From Bradyrhizobium sp. CB1650 (GTDB lineage Bacteria > Pseudomonadota > Alphaproteobacteria > Rhizobiales > Xanthobacteraceae), in the NCBI RefSeq assembly GCF_029761915.1, contig NZ_CP121695.1, forward strand, positions 1,641,501 through 1,705,500: DNA of 64,000 nucleotides, written 5' to 3'. This document shows, one piece after another, positions 8,861-17,894 of the stretch (the first letter of the stretch is position 1; the number at the start of each line of letters is the position of its first letter). A model generated the notes under the pieces. It did not search any database. It saw only the letters and a list, made by a program, of their open reading frames with translations, and had not been told where the DNA came from. The position numbers and the translations under genes are program-made.

Positions 8861-10012
8861 CTAGCTGCCGTTCGGGTGCGCGGTGTTGTCGGCGAGACGC
8901 TTGGTCGTGTCGCCCTCGGCCAGTACGGTCGCCTTGGTGTCGATGGTCGGCACCGCCGACATGCCGGGCCTGAGCAGGCCGGTCAGGCGGTGGTCGTCGA
9001 GCACGATCTTCACCGGCACGCGCTGCACGATCTTGGTGAAATTGCCGGTGGCATTGTCGGGCGGCAGCAGCGCGAATTCCAGCCCGCTCGCCGGCGACAG
9101 GCTGTCGACATGGCCGCGCAGGGTCTTGCTGCGGAAGCTGTCGACGCGCAGTTCGACCGGCTGACCGGGGCGCACATGCGTGAGCTGCGTCTCCTTGAAA
9201 TTGGCGATCACATAGACCGCATCGAGCGGCACGACCGCCATCAACTGCGTGCCGGCCTGCACGTACTGGCCGACGCGCAGCGATCGGGCGCCGACCGTGC
9301 CGTCGACCGGCGCGGTGATCTCGGTATAGGACAGGTTCAACGACGCCTGCTGCGCGACGGCGCGCGCGCGGTCGAGCTGGGCCACGGCTTGGGCGCGCTG
9401 AGTCGTGAGCACGTCGACCTTGCGCTGCGCGGCCAAGAGGCCCGATTTCGCGTGCTGCAACTGCGCGTTGCTGGCGCGCAGCGCCGCATCGGTCTGCTGC
9501 GCCCGCTGGATCGTGCCGGAGCCCGACTTCATCAGGTCGTCATAGCGGGCGCGCTCTTCCTGTGCGAATTTCAGATTGGCCTCGGCCGCGGTCACGTCGG
9601 CCGTGCCCTGCTCGATGATCGGCTGCTGCAATTCGAGCTGTGCATCGATGTTGCGCACGGAGGCTTCCGCGGCGGCGACATCGGCACGGGCCTGTTCGAG
9701 CGCGGTCTTGAAATCGCGGTCGTCGATCTTGGCCAGCACCTGGCCAGCCCTGACCTTCTCGTTGTCACCGACCAGGACCTTGGCGATGTAGCCCGAGACT
9801 TTCGGCGCGATGATCGTGGAATCGGCCTTCACATAGGCGTCATCGGTCGATTCCAGGTAGCGGCCGGTCGTCAGGTAGCTGTAGCCGAAGTCGCCGGCCG
9901 CCGCGATGCCGAGCGCCAGCGCCAGGCCAAGGGCTGCACGCTTGATTGCCTGCCGGGACGGGCGCAACTTAATTTTTTCTTTTGTTTCAGTGACATAAGA
10001 AGCGTTCGACAT
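8861..10012 (-). CDS. HlyD/EmrA-family membrane fusion protein
   Basis: A 383-residue periplasmic adaptor. The ATG at 10012 is preceded by GGAGGGTGTC, so I prefer it to an upstream in-frame ATG at 10105. One membrane anchor lies at about residues 25-45 (AALGLALALGIAAAGDFGYSYL). It is followed by a biotinyl-lipoyl half (VSGYIAKVLVGDNEKVRAGQVLAKID), a long alpha-helical hairpin region (about residues 90-200) rich in Ala and Gln, and a second lipoyl half (APVDGTVGARSLRVGQYV). This order is that of EmrA. It links the DHA2 pump to an outer-membrane exit duct. Confidence 0.93.
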   Translation of the reverse strand: MSNASYVTETKEKIKLRPSRQAIKRAALGLALALGIAAAGDFGYSYLTTGRYLESTDDAYVKADSTIIAPKVSGYIAKVLVGDNEKVRAGQVLAKIDDRDFKTALEQARADVAAAEASVRNIDAQLELQQPIIEQGTADVTAAEANLKFAQEERARYDDLMKSGSGTIQRAQQTDAALRASNAQLQHAKSGLLAAQRKVDVLTTQRAQAVAQLDRARAVAQQASLNLSYTEITAPVDGTVGARSLRVGQYVQAGTQLMAVVPLDAVYVIANFKETQLTHVRPGQPVELRVDSFRSKTLRGHVDSLSPASGLEFALLPPDNATGNFTKIVQRVPVKIVLDDHRLTGLLRPGMSAVPTIDTKATVLAEGDTTKRLADNTAHPNGS

Positions 10013-10119
10013 GACACCCTCCGGATCGCCAGACGTCCCGGTTCCGAAGCGGGGCGCTGCTGTCGGGAGGAAAGATGTGCTGTCCCGGCGCTTGTGATAA
10101 TCCACGGAGAATTGGAAGC

Positions 10120-10142
10120 ATTATCCACTAAGAGCGGATAAT
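10120..10142. promoter_or_regulatory. Candidate LysR-type operator between emrA-like and lysR genes
   Basis: An inverted repeat ATTATCC - 9 bases - GGATAAT lies 14 bases before the lysR start and 107 bases before the emrA-like start. It contains the T-N11-A spacing of LysR boxes. A related half site GATAATCC is at 10096-10103. Its position in the only divergent gap suggests it is bound by the LysR protein encoded next to it. This is inference from sequence only. Confidence 0.6.
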
Positions 10143-10156
10143 CGGAGCCTCACGAG

Positions 10157-11068
10157 ATGGACCGCTTCACCAGCCTCACGGCCTTTGTCCGGGTGGTCGA
10201 GAATGGCGGCTTTTCCGCCGCCGCCCGCCGGCTCAATATGTCGACCACCATGGTGAGCAACCATGTGCAGGCGCTGGAGGACCGGCTTGGGGTGCGGCTG
10301 CTCAACCGCACCACGCGCAAGGTGAGCCTCACCGAAATCGGCAAGGCCTATTACGACCGCTCAACGCAGATCCTTGCCGATCTCGAACAGGCGGACGATA
10401 TCGCGAGCGAATTGCAATCGGTGCCGCGCGGCACGCTCCGCATCCACTCCGCCACGCATATGGTGCCGTTCGTCGCGCCGGTGGTGGCCAAACTCCTGTC
10501 CACCTATCCGGAGATCAAGGTCGATTTGCGCATGGGCGAGGCCGAGGTCGACCTCATTGAGGAAGGCTACGATGTTGCCCTGCGCATGACCTCGCCGCCG
10601 GATTCCAGCCTTATCGTCCGCAGCCTCGCCACTTGGCGTCACGTGTTGTGCTGCTCGCACGACTACATCGAGAAACACGGCCGCGTGCAGAGGCTCGAGG
10701 AACTCGCCGCGCACAATTGCGGTCGCCATCTGAACTACCCCTTTGGCGACGACTGGCGCTTCTTCGATCGCAAGGGAACGCCGGCATCGGTGCGCATCTC
10801 CGGCAGCTTCGTCACCAACAGCGGGGAGGCGTTGCGAAAAGTGGCGCTGGAAGGCGGCGCCGTTTGCCTGATGGCCGGATTTCTCATTCGCGATGATCTG
10901 GAGGCCGGCGATCTGGTTCGGCTATTGCCCGAATACCGGCCGGTCGAGATGTCAATGAACGCGGTCTACCCGCACCGGCATCATTTGTCCGCGAAGGTCA
11001 GGACCTTCATCGACATGCTCGCGCATCACAGTGCGGAGCAGCAGAAGCTGATCAATCCCTATTCGTGA
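10157..11068 (+). CDS. LysR-family transcriptional regulator (efflux operon)
   Basis: A 303-residue LysR regulator. The winged helix-turn-helix fills residues 1-60 (TAFVRVVENGGFSAAARRLNMSTTMVSNHVQALEDRLGVRLLNRTTRKVSLTE). The effector domain follows from about residue 90. It belongs to the common subgroup that includes DmlR/AaeR-like proteins. ATG 10157 is preceded by GGAG. It diverges from the EmrAB-type operon, with the inverted repeat at 10120-10142 between them. It probably activates or represses that operon in response to an unknown aromatic or toxic compound. Confidence 0.93.
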   Translation: MDRFTSLTAFVRVVENGGFSAAARRLNMSTTMVSNHVQALEDRLGVRLLNRTTRKVSLTEIGKAYYDRSTQILADLEQADDIASELQSVPRGTLRIHSATHMVPFVAPVVAKLLSTYPEIKVDLRMGEAEVDLIEEGYDVALRMTSPPDSSLIVRSLATWRHVLCCSHDYIEKHGRVQRLEELAAHNCGRHLNYPFGDDWRFFDRKGTPASVRISGSFVTNSGEALRKVALEGGAVCLMAGFLIRDDLEAGDLVRLLPEYRPVEMSMNAVYPHRHHLSAKVRTFIDMLAHHSAEQQKLINPYS

Positions 11069-11148
11069 GGGGTGGGATCGCTCCAAACGAAGAGCGTCCA
11101 TTGTGGTGGCGCAAGGGTAAGGCGTCGCATATGCGAATGCAGGAGGAC

Positions 11149-11232
11149 GTCATGCCCGGGCTTGTCCCGGGCATCCACGTTCTTTGTACCGCGCGGCAAG
11201 GCGTGGATGGCCGGGACGAGCCCGGCCATGAC
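11149..11232. repeat. Dispersed GTCATG...CATGAC intergenic element, second copy
   Basis: Inverted ends GTCATGCCCGGGCTTG (11149) and GAGCCCGGCCATGAC (ending 11232), with the inner pair CATCCACG / CGTGGATG. The element closely resembles the copy at 57798-57911. It lies in the gap between the end of the LysR gene and the convergent amidase gene, where it could form a two-way terminator-like structure. I see no gene in 11069-11314. Confidence 0.8.
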
Positions 11233-11314
11233 GATGTGGAAGCTTCAGCGCTCCATCATATGTGTTAGCCCTGCCCGCGCGCGTGAGAGGGAACGCACCT
11301 TCGTGGTTCGCACT

Positions 11315-12835
11315 CTAGCGTGCCGGCGGCGGCAGCCGCCCGAACACCTTCTCCATCGCCACTCCGATCGCCAGCAGCCTCCTGTCGCTCCCTGCGGGGC
11401 CATCCAGTTCGAGGCCGACCGGCAATTTGCTCGAAGCGCCCAGTGAGACCGGGATCTGGATGCCGGGAATGCCGGCATTGCTGCCGGGATCGGTGTTCTG
11501 GATGAACAGCAGGAAATTCGGCAGGCTGCTGGAGTCGGGGTTTGCGGTGATCGCAACTTTCGGCGTGGTCGGGAAGGCGATCGCATCGAGCCTGTTCTTG
11601 GCGAACGTCGCCCGATAGAGCGCCTGGAGCGCCGGCCGCCCGGTCTTCATGGCCGCATCATAGGCCGGCTTGGCGTCAACGACCGTGTTGTCGGGGCCAG
11701 GCAATTTGCGTGGAATGACGAGGCCGTCATAGGTTCCCTTCACGTCGGGGCTCGCAATCTCCTTGGAGAGTGCCTCGATGGTGAGGCCGGTGCCGGTGCG
11801 CTTGAGATAGGCGACCATGTCGTCGTTGGCCTCGAAGATCGCAACAGGGAAGCTCACCTTGCCGTTGAGCTCGGCAAGCTCCGGCATCTCGACATCGACC
11901 ACGCTGACGCCTTGCGCCTTGAGCTTGTCGATCGCGCCTTTGAAGGCGGCATCGGTATCGTCGTCGAGATTGGCCTGCATGGTCTTCGCCACGCCGATGC
12001 GCACCTGCTTCAGATTGGCCGGTGCGATCGCGCCGCCCCCGGCGATGACGCGGTCGAGCGCCGCCACATCCGCCATGGTTGCGGCCATCGGGCCGGCGGT
12101 ATCGCGGGTATGAGAGATCGGCGCGATGCCCGCTTGCGGGTAGCGGCCGACCGTCGGCCGCAGCGACGCGCAGCCATTGAGTGCGCAGGGGATCCGGACC
12201 GACCCGCCGGTGTCCGTGCCGAGGCCCGCCGTGACGATTCGCGCGCCGATCGCGGCGGCCGTTCCGGACGAGGAGCCGCCGGCGATCTTGCTGGTGTCAT
12301 AGGCGCTGCGGACGCCGGGCTCGCTGCCGGTCTTGAAGGCGGCATTGTAGCCGGAGATGCCGAAGGCGAGTTCATGCATGTTGGTCTTGCCGATGATGAT
12401 CGCACCGGCCGCGCGCAGCTTGGCCGCGACAGGAGCGTCCTTCTTCGGCACGAAGGTCTTGAGGGCGGGCGTGCCGGCGCTGGAGGGCAGCCCCGCGACC
12501 TCGATATTGTCCTTGATCACGACCGGAACGCCCCCGAGCGGCGGGCACGCGCCCTTCTTGCGCCGCGCGTCGAAGGCCTCGGCGGCCTTTGTCGCGCCGG
12601 TCTCATCGAGCGTGATGAAGGCGTTGAGGTTGGGACTGGCCTTGGCGCGCGCCAGCACTGCAGAGGTCAGTGCCTTGCTGGTGATCTTGCCGGCACAGAG
12701 ATCGGCCGCGGCTTGGGTCATCGTCAACTGGTCGAGATCCATCGCCGGTTGGGCGGGGACGGATGCGGGTAGCGCGCCGGCGACAAGGATGAGACTTGCG
12801 ATGGCTGAATTCAGCGGAAATGGTCTGCGTTGCAT
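11315..12835 (-). CDS. Exported amidase (amidase-signature family)
   Basis: A 506-residue amidase-signature hydrolase. The Ser-cisSer-Lys triad is present: Lys108 in VVIKDNIEV, the cis-Ser in GGSSSGTAA near residues 187-189, and nucleophile Ser211 in GTDTGGSVR. ATG 12835 is preceded by GGGGAG, unlike the in-frame ATG at 12847. A signal peptide ends near residue 29 (VPAQPA), so the enzyme probably acts in the periplasm. This is unusual for GatA-like amidases but known for secreted amidases. The substrate is unknown. It lies downstream of the IOR gene in the same direction, with a 90-base gap. Confidence 0.9.
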   Translation of the reverse strand: MQRRPFPLNSAIASLILVAGALPASVPAQPAMDLDQLTMTQAAADLCAGKITSKALTSAVLARAKASPNLNAFITLDETGATKAAEAFDARRKKGACPPLGGVPVVIKDNIEVAGLPSSAGTPALKTFVPKKDAPVAAKLRAAGAIIIGKTNMHELAFGISGYNAAFKTGSEPGVRSAYDTSKIAGGSSSGTAAAIGARIVTAGLGTDTGGSVRIPCALNGCASLRPTVGRYPQAGIAPISHTRDTAGPMAATMADVAALDRVIAGGGAIAPANLKQVRIGVAKTMQANLDDDTDAAFKGAIDKLKAQGVSVVDVEMPELAELNGKVSFPVAIFEANDDMVAYLKRTGTGLTIEALSKEIASPDVKGTYDGLVIPRKLPGPDNTVVDAKPAYDAAMKTGRPALQALYRATFAKNRLDAIAFPTTPKVAITANPDSSSLPNFLLFIQNTDPGSNAGIPGIQIPVSLGASSKLPVGLELDGPAGSDRRLLAIGVAMEKVFGRLPPPAR

Positions 12836-12925
12836 GAGGCTCCCCATCGGTGAAAGTGACCGCCGGAGCTTACCTCGCCGCCGTGAGAGCGCGTGCCCTC
12901 ATTTTTGAGGACGAAGGGGGGCCCG

Positions 12926-15900
12926 TCAGGCTGCCTTGGCGGCTACGGGGCGATCCAGCAAGGACGCGACCTCGGCCTTGACCTTGGTGATGGCGGTGTC
13001 CTTCACTGGACCGTAGCCACGGATCTCCATCGGCGCCCTGGCGACCGCAATCATGTCGGGCAGGCTGGCCGCATCCAGCCGGGCGAGCATCGTCTCGATC
13101 AAGCCTTCATACCAGGTGATCAGCTCGCGCTCGGTGCGCCGCTCGGCCGTGTAGCCGAACGGATCGAACGGCGTGCCGCGCAGCAGCTTGAGGCGAGCCA
13201 AGATGGCCAGCGGCCTCTGGATCCACTGGCCGAAGGCGCGCTTGCGCGGCCGGCCGCGAGCATCGCGCTTTGAGGCGAGGAAGGGCGGCGCGAGATGGTA
13301 TTTGACGCTGAAATCGCCGTCGAACTCGCGATTCAGCGTGTCGAGGAAGCCGGTCCGCATGTGTAGGCGCGCCACCTCGTATTCGTCCTTGTAGGCCATC
13401 AACTTGAACAGCGAGCGCGCGCTCGCCTCGGTTAGCGTCTCGCTGCCAAATCTGGACTCGGCACGGCGCACCTTCGCGATCATCTCCCGATACCTCGTGG
13501 CATAGGCCAAATCCTGATACGCCGTCAGGAATTCAGCACGACGGTCGATCACCTGATCGAGCGTCTCGATCACGGCAGTATCTTCGGGCTTGGTGAGGAA
13601 CTCCGGATCGGCGGCGGCGATCCGGCCCCAGGCAAAGGCCTGCTTGTTGCGCTCGACCGCGACGCCATTGAGCTCGATCGCTCGCAGCAGCGCTTGCAGC
13701 GAGAGCGGCACCAGTCCGCGCTGCCAGGCAAAGCCCAGCATGATGATGTTGGCATAGACGCTATCGCCGAACTGGCTTTCGGCCAGCGCATTGGCGTTGA
13801 TCGTGTCGAGATTGCTTTCACCGATGACCCGGCCGATTGCGCGCAGGCGGGCAGGGGAGGCGAGGTCGGCGTCGCGGAAGCGCACGACGTCGCCGGTCGG
13901 CATTTCCGCCGTGTTGATCGCAGCGCGCGTGCCGCGGTGATAGGTGCCGGATGCTTTTGGCGCGGAGCTGACGACGAGGTCGCAGCCGATCAGCGCATCG
14001 GCTGCGCCCTGATCGACGCGGACTTGATGCAGTGCTTCGGGAGACGCCGCCAGGCGGATGTAACTCAGCACGGGACCGAATTTTTGCGCAAAGCCGGTGA
14101 AGTCCAGCACCGAGACCCCGTGGCGCTCGAGATGCGCCGCCATGCCGATGAGCGCGCCGACGGTGATCACGCCGGTGCCGCCGACGCCGGTCACCAGCAG
14201 ATCGTAGGGACGATCGAGCGCTGCCAGCGTGGGAAGTGGCAGCGTGGCGGTGCGGCCGATCGCGTCGATATTGCTCGCGGTCTTGGCCCGGCGCGTGGCA
14301 CCTTCGACCGTCACAAAACTCGGGCAGAAGCCGTTGAGGCAGGAGAAATCCTTGTTGCAGGTCGACAGATTGATCTGGCGCTTGCGGCCGAACGGCGTCT
14401 GTTTCGGCTCGACGCTGAGGCAGTTGGATTCGACCGAGCAGTCGCCGCAGCCTTCGCAGACGAGATCGTTGATATAGGCAAAGCGCTTCGGTTCAAGCAT
14501 CTGCCCGCGCTTGCGCCGCCGCCGCTTCTCGGTGGCGCAGGTCTGCTGGTAGATCAGCACGGAGACGCCGCGTATGTCGCGCAACTCGCGCTGCACTGCA
14601 TCCATCTCCTCGCGCGGATGGATGGTGACGCCAATGGGCAGGTCCGCCGGCGAAAACTGCGAGGGCTCGTCCGACACCAGCGCGATGCGCGTCACGCCTT
14701 CGGCGCGGACGCTGTGGGCGATGGCGTGCACGCTGATGGGACCGTCGACCGGCTGACCGCCGGTCATCGCGACCGCGTCGTTGAACAGGATCTTGTAGGT
14801 GATGTTCGCGCCTGCCGCGATCGCCTGGCGGATCGCCATCGAGCCGGAATGATAGTAGGTGCCTTCGCCGAGATTCTGGAACACGTGCTTATGGCCCGTG
14901 AATCTCGACGAGGCCGCCCAGTTCACGCCTTCGCCACCCATCTGGATCAGCGAGGACGTCTCGCGATCCATCCAGCTCGCCATGAAGTGGCAGCCGATGC
15001 CGGCCAGCGCCTTCGATCCTTCCGGGATCTTTGTTGAAGTGTTGTGCGGACAGCCCGAGCAGAAATAGGGCGTGCGCGTTGCGCCGGCGACGCTGATCGT
15101 GCGCTCCGCCTCCGGCACCAGGGCGGCTGCCCGGGCGGCGAGATTGAGGCCCGAAAACATCGGATCGAGGCGGCGGGCGAGCACGCCCGCAAGCGCACGC
15201 GGCGATAATTCGCCGATCCAGGAGATCAGCCGCGCGCCGGTCTCGTCATGCTTGCCGACCATGCGCTCGGGCTTGGCGCCGGGATAGTCGTAGAAATACT
15301 CCTTGAACTGGCTCTCGATGATGCCGCGCTTTTCCTCGACCACCAGGATCTCGCGCTTGCCCGTTACGAATTCCATCGCATCGTGCAGCGCCAGCGGCCA
15401 GACCATGCCGACCTTGTAGACATCGATGCCGATGCTGCGGCACGCCGCTTCATCGAGGCCCATCAGCCGCAGCGCCTCCATCAGGTCGAGATGCGCCTTG
15501 CCGGTCGTGACGATGCCGTAGGTGGCATTGGGAATGTCGTAGATGCGGCGATCGATCGGATTGGCTTTTGCGAAGGCGTAGACCGCGTGCTTCTTCGCCT
15601 CCAGCCGCTCCTCGATCTGCGGCCCCGGCAGGTCGGGCCAGCGGTAGTGCAGACCGCCGGGCGGCGGTGTGAAATCCGGTCTGCGGAAGACTCGCGGCGG
15701 GCGCAACGCGATCGAGGCGCCGGATTCCACGATCTCCGAGATCGCCTTGAAGCCGACCCACATGCCGGAGAAGCGGCTCAGCGCGTAGCCATACTCGCCG
15801 AACTCCAGATATTCGCCGACGCTGGCCGGATGCAGCGTCGGCATGAACCAGCTCATGAAGGCGACGTCCGACTGGTGCGGCATCGAGGAGGAGACGCAGC

Positions 15901-16357
15901 CATGGTCGTCGCCGGCAACCACCAGCACACCTCCATGCGGCGAGGAGCCGTAGGCGTTGCCGTGCTTTAGCGCATCGCCGGAGCGGTCGACGCCGGGGCC
16001 CTTGCCGTACCAGAGTCCGAACACGCCATCGACCTCGCGATCTCCCTGCGTTTCGACCTGCTGCGAGCCGAGCACCGCGGTTGCCGCGAGGTCTTCGTTC
16101 ACTGCGGGGAGGAATTCGATGCGATCCCGCTTGAGCTGCTCCCGGATACGCCACAGTTCGAGATCGATGCCGCCGAGGGGTGAGCCGCGATAGCCGGAGA
16201 TGAAGCCGGCGGTGTTGAGCCCGCTCGCGCGGTCGCGCCTCGCCTGGTCGAGCGCGATGCGGACGATGGCCTGCGTGCCCGTGAGGAAGACGCGGCCCTC
16301 GGCGCGGTCGTAGCGGTCGGGCAGTTCATAGGTGTCGAGTGACGGAATCGCGTCCAT
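12926..16357 (-). CDS. Indolepyruvate ferredoxin oxidoreductase, fused IorA-IorB type
   Basis: A 1143-residue fused 2-oxoacid oxidoreductase. ATG 16357 is chosen because GTGAGG just before it serves as a ribosome-binding site. Domains in order: N-terminal pyrimidine-binding part, a CSGCPHNTS segment near residue 430, TPP-binding region (GIGCHFMASWMD near 450, GEGTYYHSGSMAIRQA, NDAVAMTGGQ), a cysteine motif (CEGCGDC...SNC, about 632) for an iron-sulfur cluster, and a C-terminal gamma-type domain starting at TGVGGTGVITVGALIG (about 725). It decarboxylates aryl- or other 2-oxo acids to acyl-CoA and passes electrons to ferredoxin. It diverges from an AsnC regulator, which fits amino-acid catabolism. 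Confidence 0.9.
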   Translation of the reverse strand: MDAIPSLDTYELPDRYDRAEGRVFLTGTQAIVRIALDQARRDRASGLNTAGFISGYRGSPLGGIDLELWRIREQLKRDRIEFLPAVNEDLAATAVLGSQQVETQGDREVDGVFGLWYGKGPGVDRSGDALKHGNAYGSSPHGGVLVVAGDDHGCVSSSMPHQSDVAFMSWFMPTLHPASVGEYLEFGEYGYALSRFSGMWVGFKAISEIVESGASIALRPPRVFRRPDFTPPPGGLHYRWPDLPGPQIEERLEAKKHAVYAFAKANPIDRRIYDIPNATYGIVTTGKAHLDLMEALRLMGLDEAACRSIGIDVYKVGMVWPLALHDAMEFVTGKREILVVEEKRGIIESQFKEYFYDYPGAKPERMVGKHDETGARLISWIGELSPRALAGVLARRLDPMFSGLNLAARAAALVPEAERTISVAGATRTPYFCSGCPHNTSTKIPEGSKALAGIGCHFMASWMDRETSSLIQMGGEGVNWAASSRFTGHKHVFQNLGEGTYYHSGSMAIRQAIAAGANITYKILFNDAVAMTGGQPVDGPISVHAIAHSVRAEGVTRIALVSDEPSQFSPADLPIGVTIHPREEMDAVQRELRDIRGVSVLIYQQTCATEKRRRRKRGQMLEPKRFAYINDLVCEGCGDCSVESNCLSVEPKQTPFGRKRQINLSTCNKDFSCLNGFCPSFVTVEGATRRAKTASNIDAIGRTATLPLPTLAALDRPYDLLVTGVGGTGVITVGALIGMAAHLERHGVSVLDFTGFAQKFGPVLSYIRLAASPEALHQVRVDQGAADALIGCDLVVSSAPKASGTYHRGTRAAINTAEMPTGDVVRFRDADLASPARLRAIGRVIGESNLDTINANALAESQFGDSVYANIIMLGFAWQRGLVPLSLQALLRAIELNGVAVERNKQAFAWGRIAAADPEFLTKPEDTAVIETLDQVIDRRAEFLTAYQDLAYATRYREMIAKVRRAESRFGSETLTEASARSLFKLMAYKDEYEVARLHMRTGFLDTLNREFDGDFSVKYHLAPPFLASKRDARGRPRKRAFGQWIQRPLAILARLKLLRGTPFDPFGYTAERRTERELITWYEGLIETMLARLDAASLPDMIAVARAPMEIRGYGPVKDTAITKVKAEVASLLDRPVAAKAA

Positions 16358-16421
16358 GACAGACCTCACGTGGCATCCCTGCCGGATGGGTGAAGGGTAG
16401 GCCCGGGCGGCTGGTAGGTCT

Positions 16422-16457
16422 TACCTATTTGTTCCGCGATTAGGTCACTAATAGGTA
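16422..16457. promoter_or_regulatory. Candidate Lrp/AsnC operator between IOR gene and AsnC regulator
   Basis: An inverted repeat TACCTATT (16422-16429) / AATAGGTA (16450-16457) with a 20-base spacer lies in the 155-base divergent gap. Extra copies of the TAGG core stand at 16414, 16441 and 16485. This stretch is more A+T-rich than the flanking genes. Position and symmetry make it a good candidate for autoregulation and control of the IOR gene by the AsnC protein. Confidence 0.55.
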
Positions 16458-16512
16458 GGATTTTGCGAGAATTGCAGTTGCATGGTAGGATATATCGATT
16501 GAGGGGGTTCCC

Positions 16513-16968
16513 ATGATCGAGGACCAGGACGCGCGGATTCTCGCCCATCTTCAGAAAGATGGCCGCGCCACCAACCAGCAGCTTGCGGATGAGGTCGGTA
16601 TGTCGACTTCGGCCTGCTGGCGTCGGGTGCGCGCGCTTGAGGAGAGCGGCGTCATCCAGGGCTATGCCGCGCTGGTTGCGCGCGAGCGGGCGGGGTTTGC
16701 GATGTCCGCCATCCTCCACGTCTCGCTGGAGCGGCACGACGCCAAGTTCGTCGACGAGTTCGTCGCGCGGGTGACGAAGCGGCGGGAGGTGCTGGAGTGC
16801 TTTGCGACCACCGGCGACGCCGACTATCACCTGCGCGTCGCGGTACAGGACATGGCGGCCTACAACAGGTTTCTCGACGAATTCATGTTCCGCATTCCCG
16901 GCATCCGCTACGTCCGCAGCAACGTGGTGCTGAAGGAGATCAAGACCGGCGTGGCGCTGCCGTTTTGA
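16513..16968 (+). CDS. Lrp/AsnC-family transcriptional regulator
   Basis: A 151-residue Lrp/AsnC protein of normal length. The N-terminal helix-turn-helix covers about residues 5-60 (DARILAHLQKDGRATNQQLADEVGMSTSACWRRVRALEESG). The C-terminal RAM ligand domain follows, with FATTGDADYHLRVAVQDM in the ligand-sensing region. ATG 16513 follows GAGGGGG. It diverges from the indolepyruvate ferredoxin oxidoreductase gene. It most likely senses an amino acid and controls that gene, as many BkdR/AsnC-type regulators do for 2-oxo-acid dehydrogenases. Confidence 0.93.
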   Translation: MIEDQDARILAHLQKDGRATNQQLADEVGMSTSACWRRVRALEESGVIQGYAALVARERAGFAMSAILHVSLERHDAKFVDEFVARVTKRREVLECFATTGDADYHLRVAVQDMAAYNRFLDEFMFRIPGIRYVRSNVVLKEIKTGVALPF

Positions 16969-16986
16969 GGCAGCCTCATCCGGTTC

Positions 16987-17021
16987 GTCATTGCGACGAG
17001 GCTTCGCGACGAAGCAATCCA
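16987..17021. repeat. Half copy of dispersed GTCATTGCGA element overlapping a gene end
   Basis: GTCATTGCGA ... GAAGCAATCCA matches one arm of the element at 42829-42906. It contains the stop codon and about the last eleven codons of the minus-strand membrane-protein gene (HGLLRREASSQ). So the repeat has become part of that coding region. Confidence 0.75.
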
Positions 17022-17854
17022 TGTTCCGCCCGACTGCGCCGGCGCAATTGGCGCAGCGACAGTGCGTGCAACAGGATCGAGCTCGGCACCACGAACGCAG
17101 GGGTCAGCACATTCGGAAATGTGTCCACGGCCATGCTCGGGCCATTCGGAACGATCAGTTGGAACGCGCCAGGCGACATGATCATCCCCAAGGCGATCGC
17201 GATGGCGAAGTCCACGAGGCCAAAGATGTTCCAAAGGATCGCCCCTTTCCGTCCCTCGATCGTTCCGGTTGCGAGCGCAATCGCCGCCGGCACGGCGAAC
17301 AGGCCGGTCAGCACATCGCCCGTTCCTGCGGGCAACGCCCACAGCCCCGGCAGCACCCCTCGCAGCCAGTAAGCGAGCCATTGGCTGCCAAAGATGCGGT
17401 AAAGCTGAAGGGCGATCAGCCACGTCATCGGCATTGCGTCGAGCAACTGTCCCACCCGCTTCGACCACAGCAACAGGGGAGCACCGACGATCACCGGCAG
17501 CAGCACCGCTGCTGGGAGCAGTGGCAAGCGGGAGGCACCCGTGCGGAATACGCCATTGATGGCTGCCGTCCAGGCGATGGCGGCCCAAAGCGTGAAGGAG
17601 GCCATCAAGACCAACCAGGTCGCTCGGCGTTGTCTTGGCGTCAACGCGGTGTTTTCGAGGCCGAGCCACAAGCCAACCGCGATAAGCCCATGCGCCATCA
17701 GCCGAACGCCCAAGGCCGGAAAGCCGCTCTCCGGAAGTGCGGGTAGCGCGTAGATCAACCAGGTCCACAGTATCGCGAATGGAACGGTCCACGTCAGGCT
17801 CAGCCAGGCGGGACGTGGGGCAGTCACGGTAGCGGAAACAGCATCGGTGCTCAT
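16988..17854 (-). CDS. Unknown polytopic membrane protein
   Basis: A 288-residue protein with about seven hydrophobic segments (for example VPFAILWTWLIYALPAL, ATWLVLMASFTLWAAIAWTA, LLPAAVLLPVIVGAPLLLW, GLFAVPAAIALATGTI, LVDFAIAIALGMIM). I do not recognise a characterised family. The last residues (HGLLRREASSQ) are encoded by the dispersed repeat at 16987-17021, so the native C-terminus was probably shorter or different. The gene starts 40 bases after the small exported protein at 17895-18293, so the two are probably one operon. Function unknown. Confidence 0.8.
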   Translation of the reverse strand: MSTDAVSATVTAPRPAWLSLTWTVPFAILWTWLIYALPALPESGFPALGVRLMAHGLIAVGLWLGLENTALTPRQRRATWLVLMASFTLWAAIAWTAAINGVFRTGASRLPLLPAAVLLPVIVGAPLLLWSKRVGQLLDAMPMTWLIALQLYRIFGSQWLAYWLRGVLPGLWALPAGTGDVLTGLFAVPAAIALATGTIEGRKGAILWNIFGLVDFAIAIALGMIMSPGAFQLIVPNGPSMAVDTFPNVLTPAFVVPSSILLHALSLRQLRRRSRAEHGLLRREASSQ

Positions 17855-17894
17855 CGGCTTGCTCTACTCCCGACCTTCGGACGTCGGCGGGCGC

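Noticed and set aside
13694..15037. Plus-strand open frame of 447 codons opposite the indolepyruvate oxidoreductase
   Set aside because: The minus strand has all TPP and iron-sulfur motifs. The plus-strand frame has none and no ribosome-binding site.
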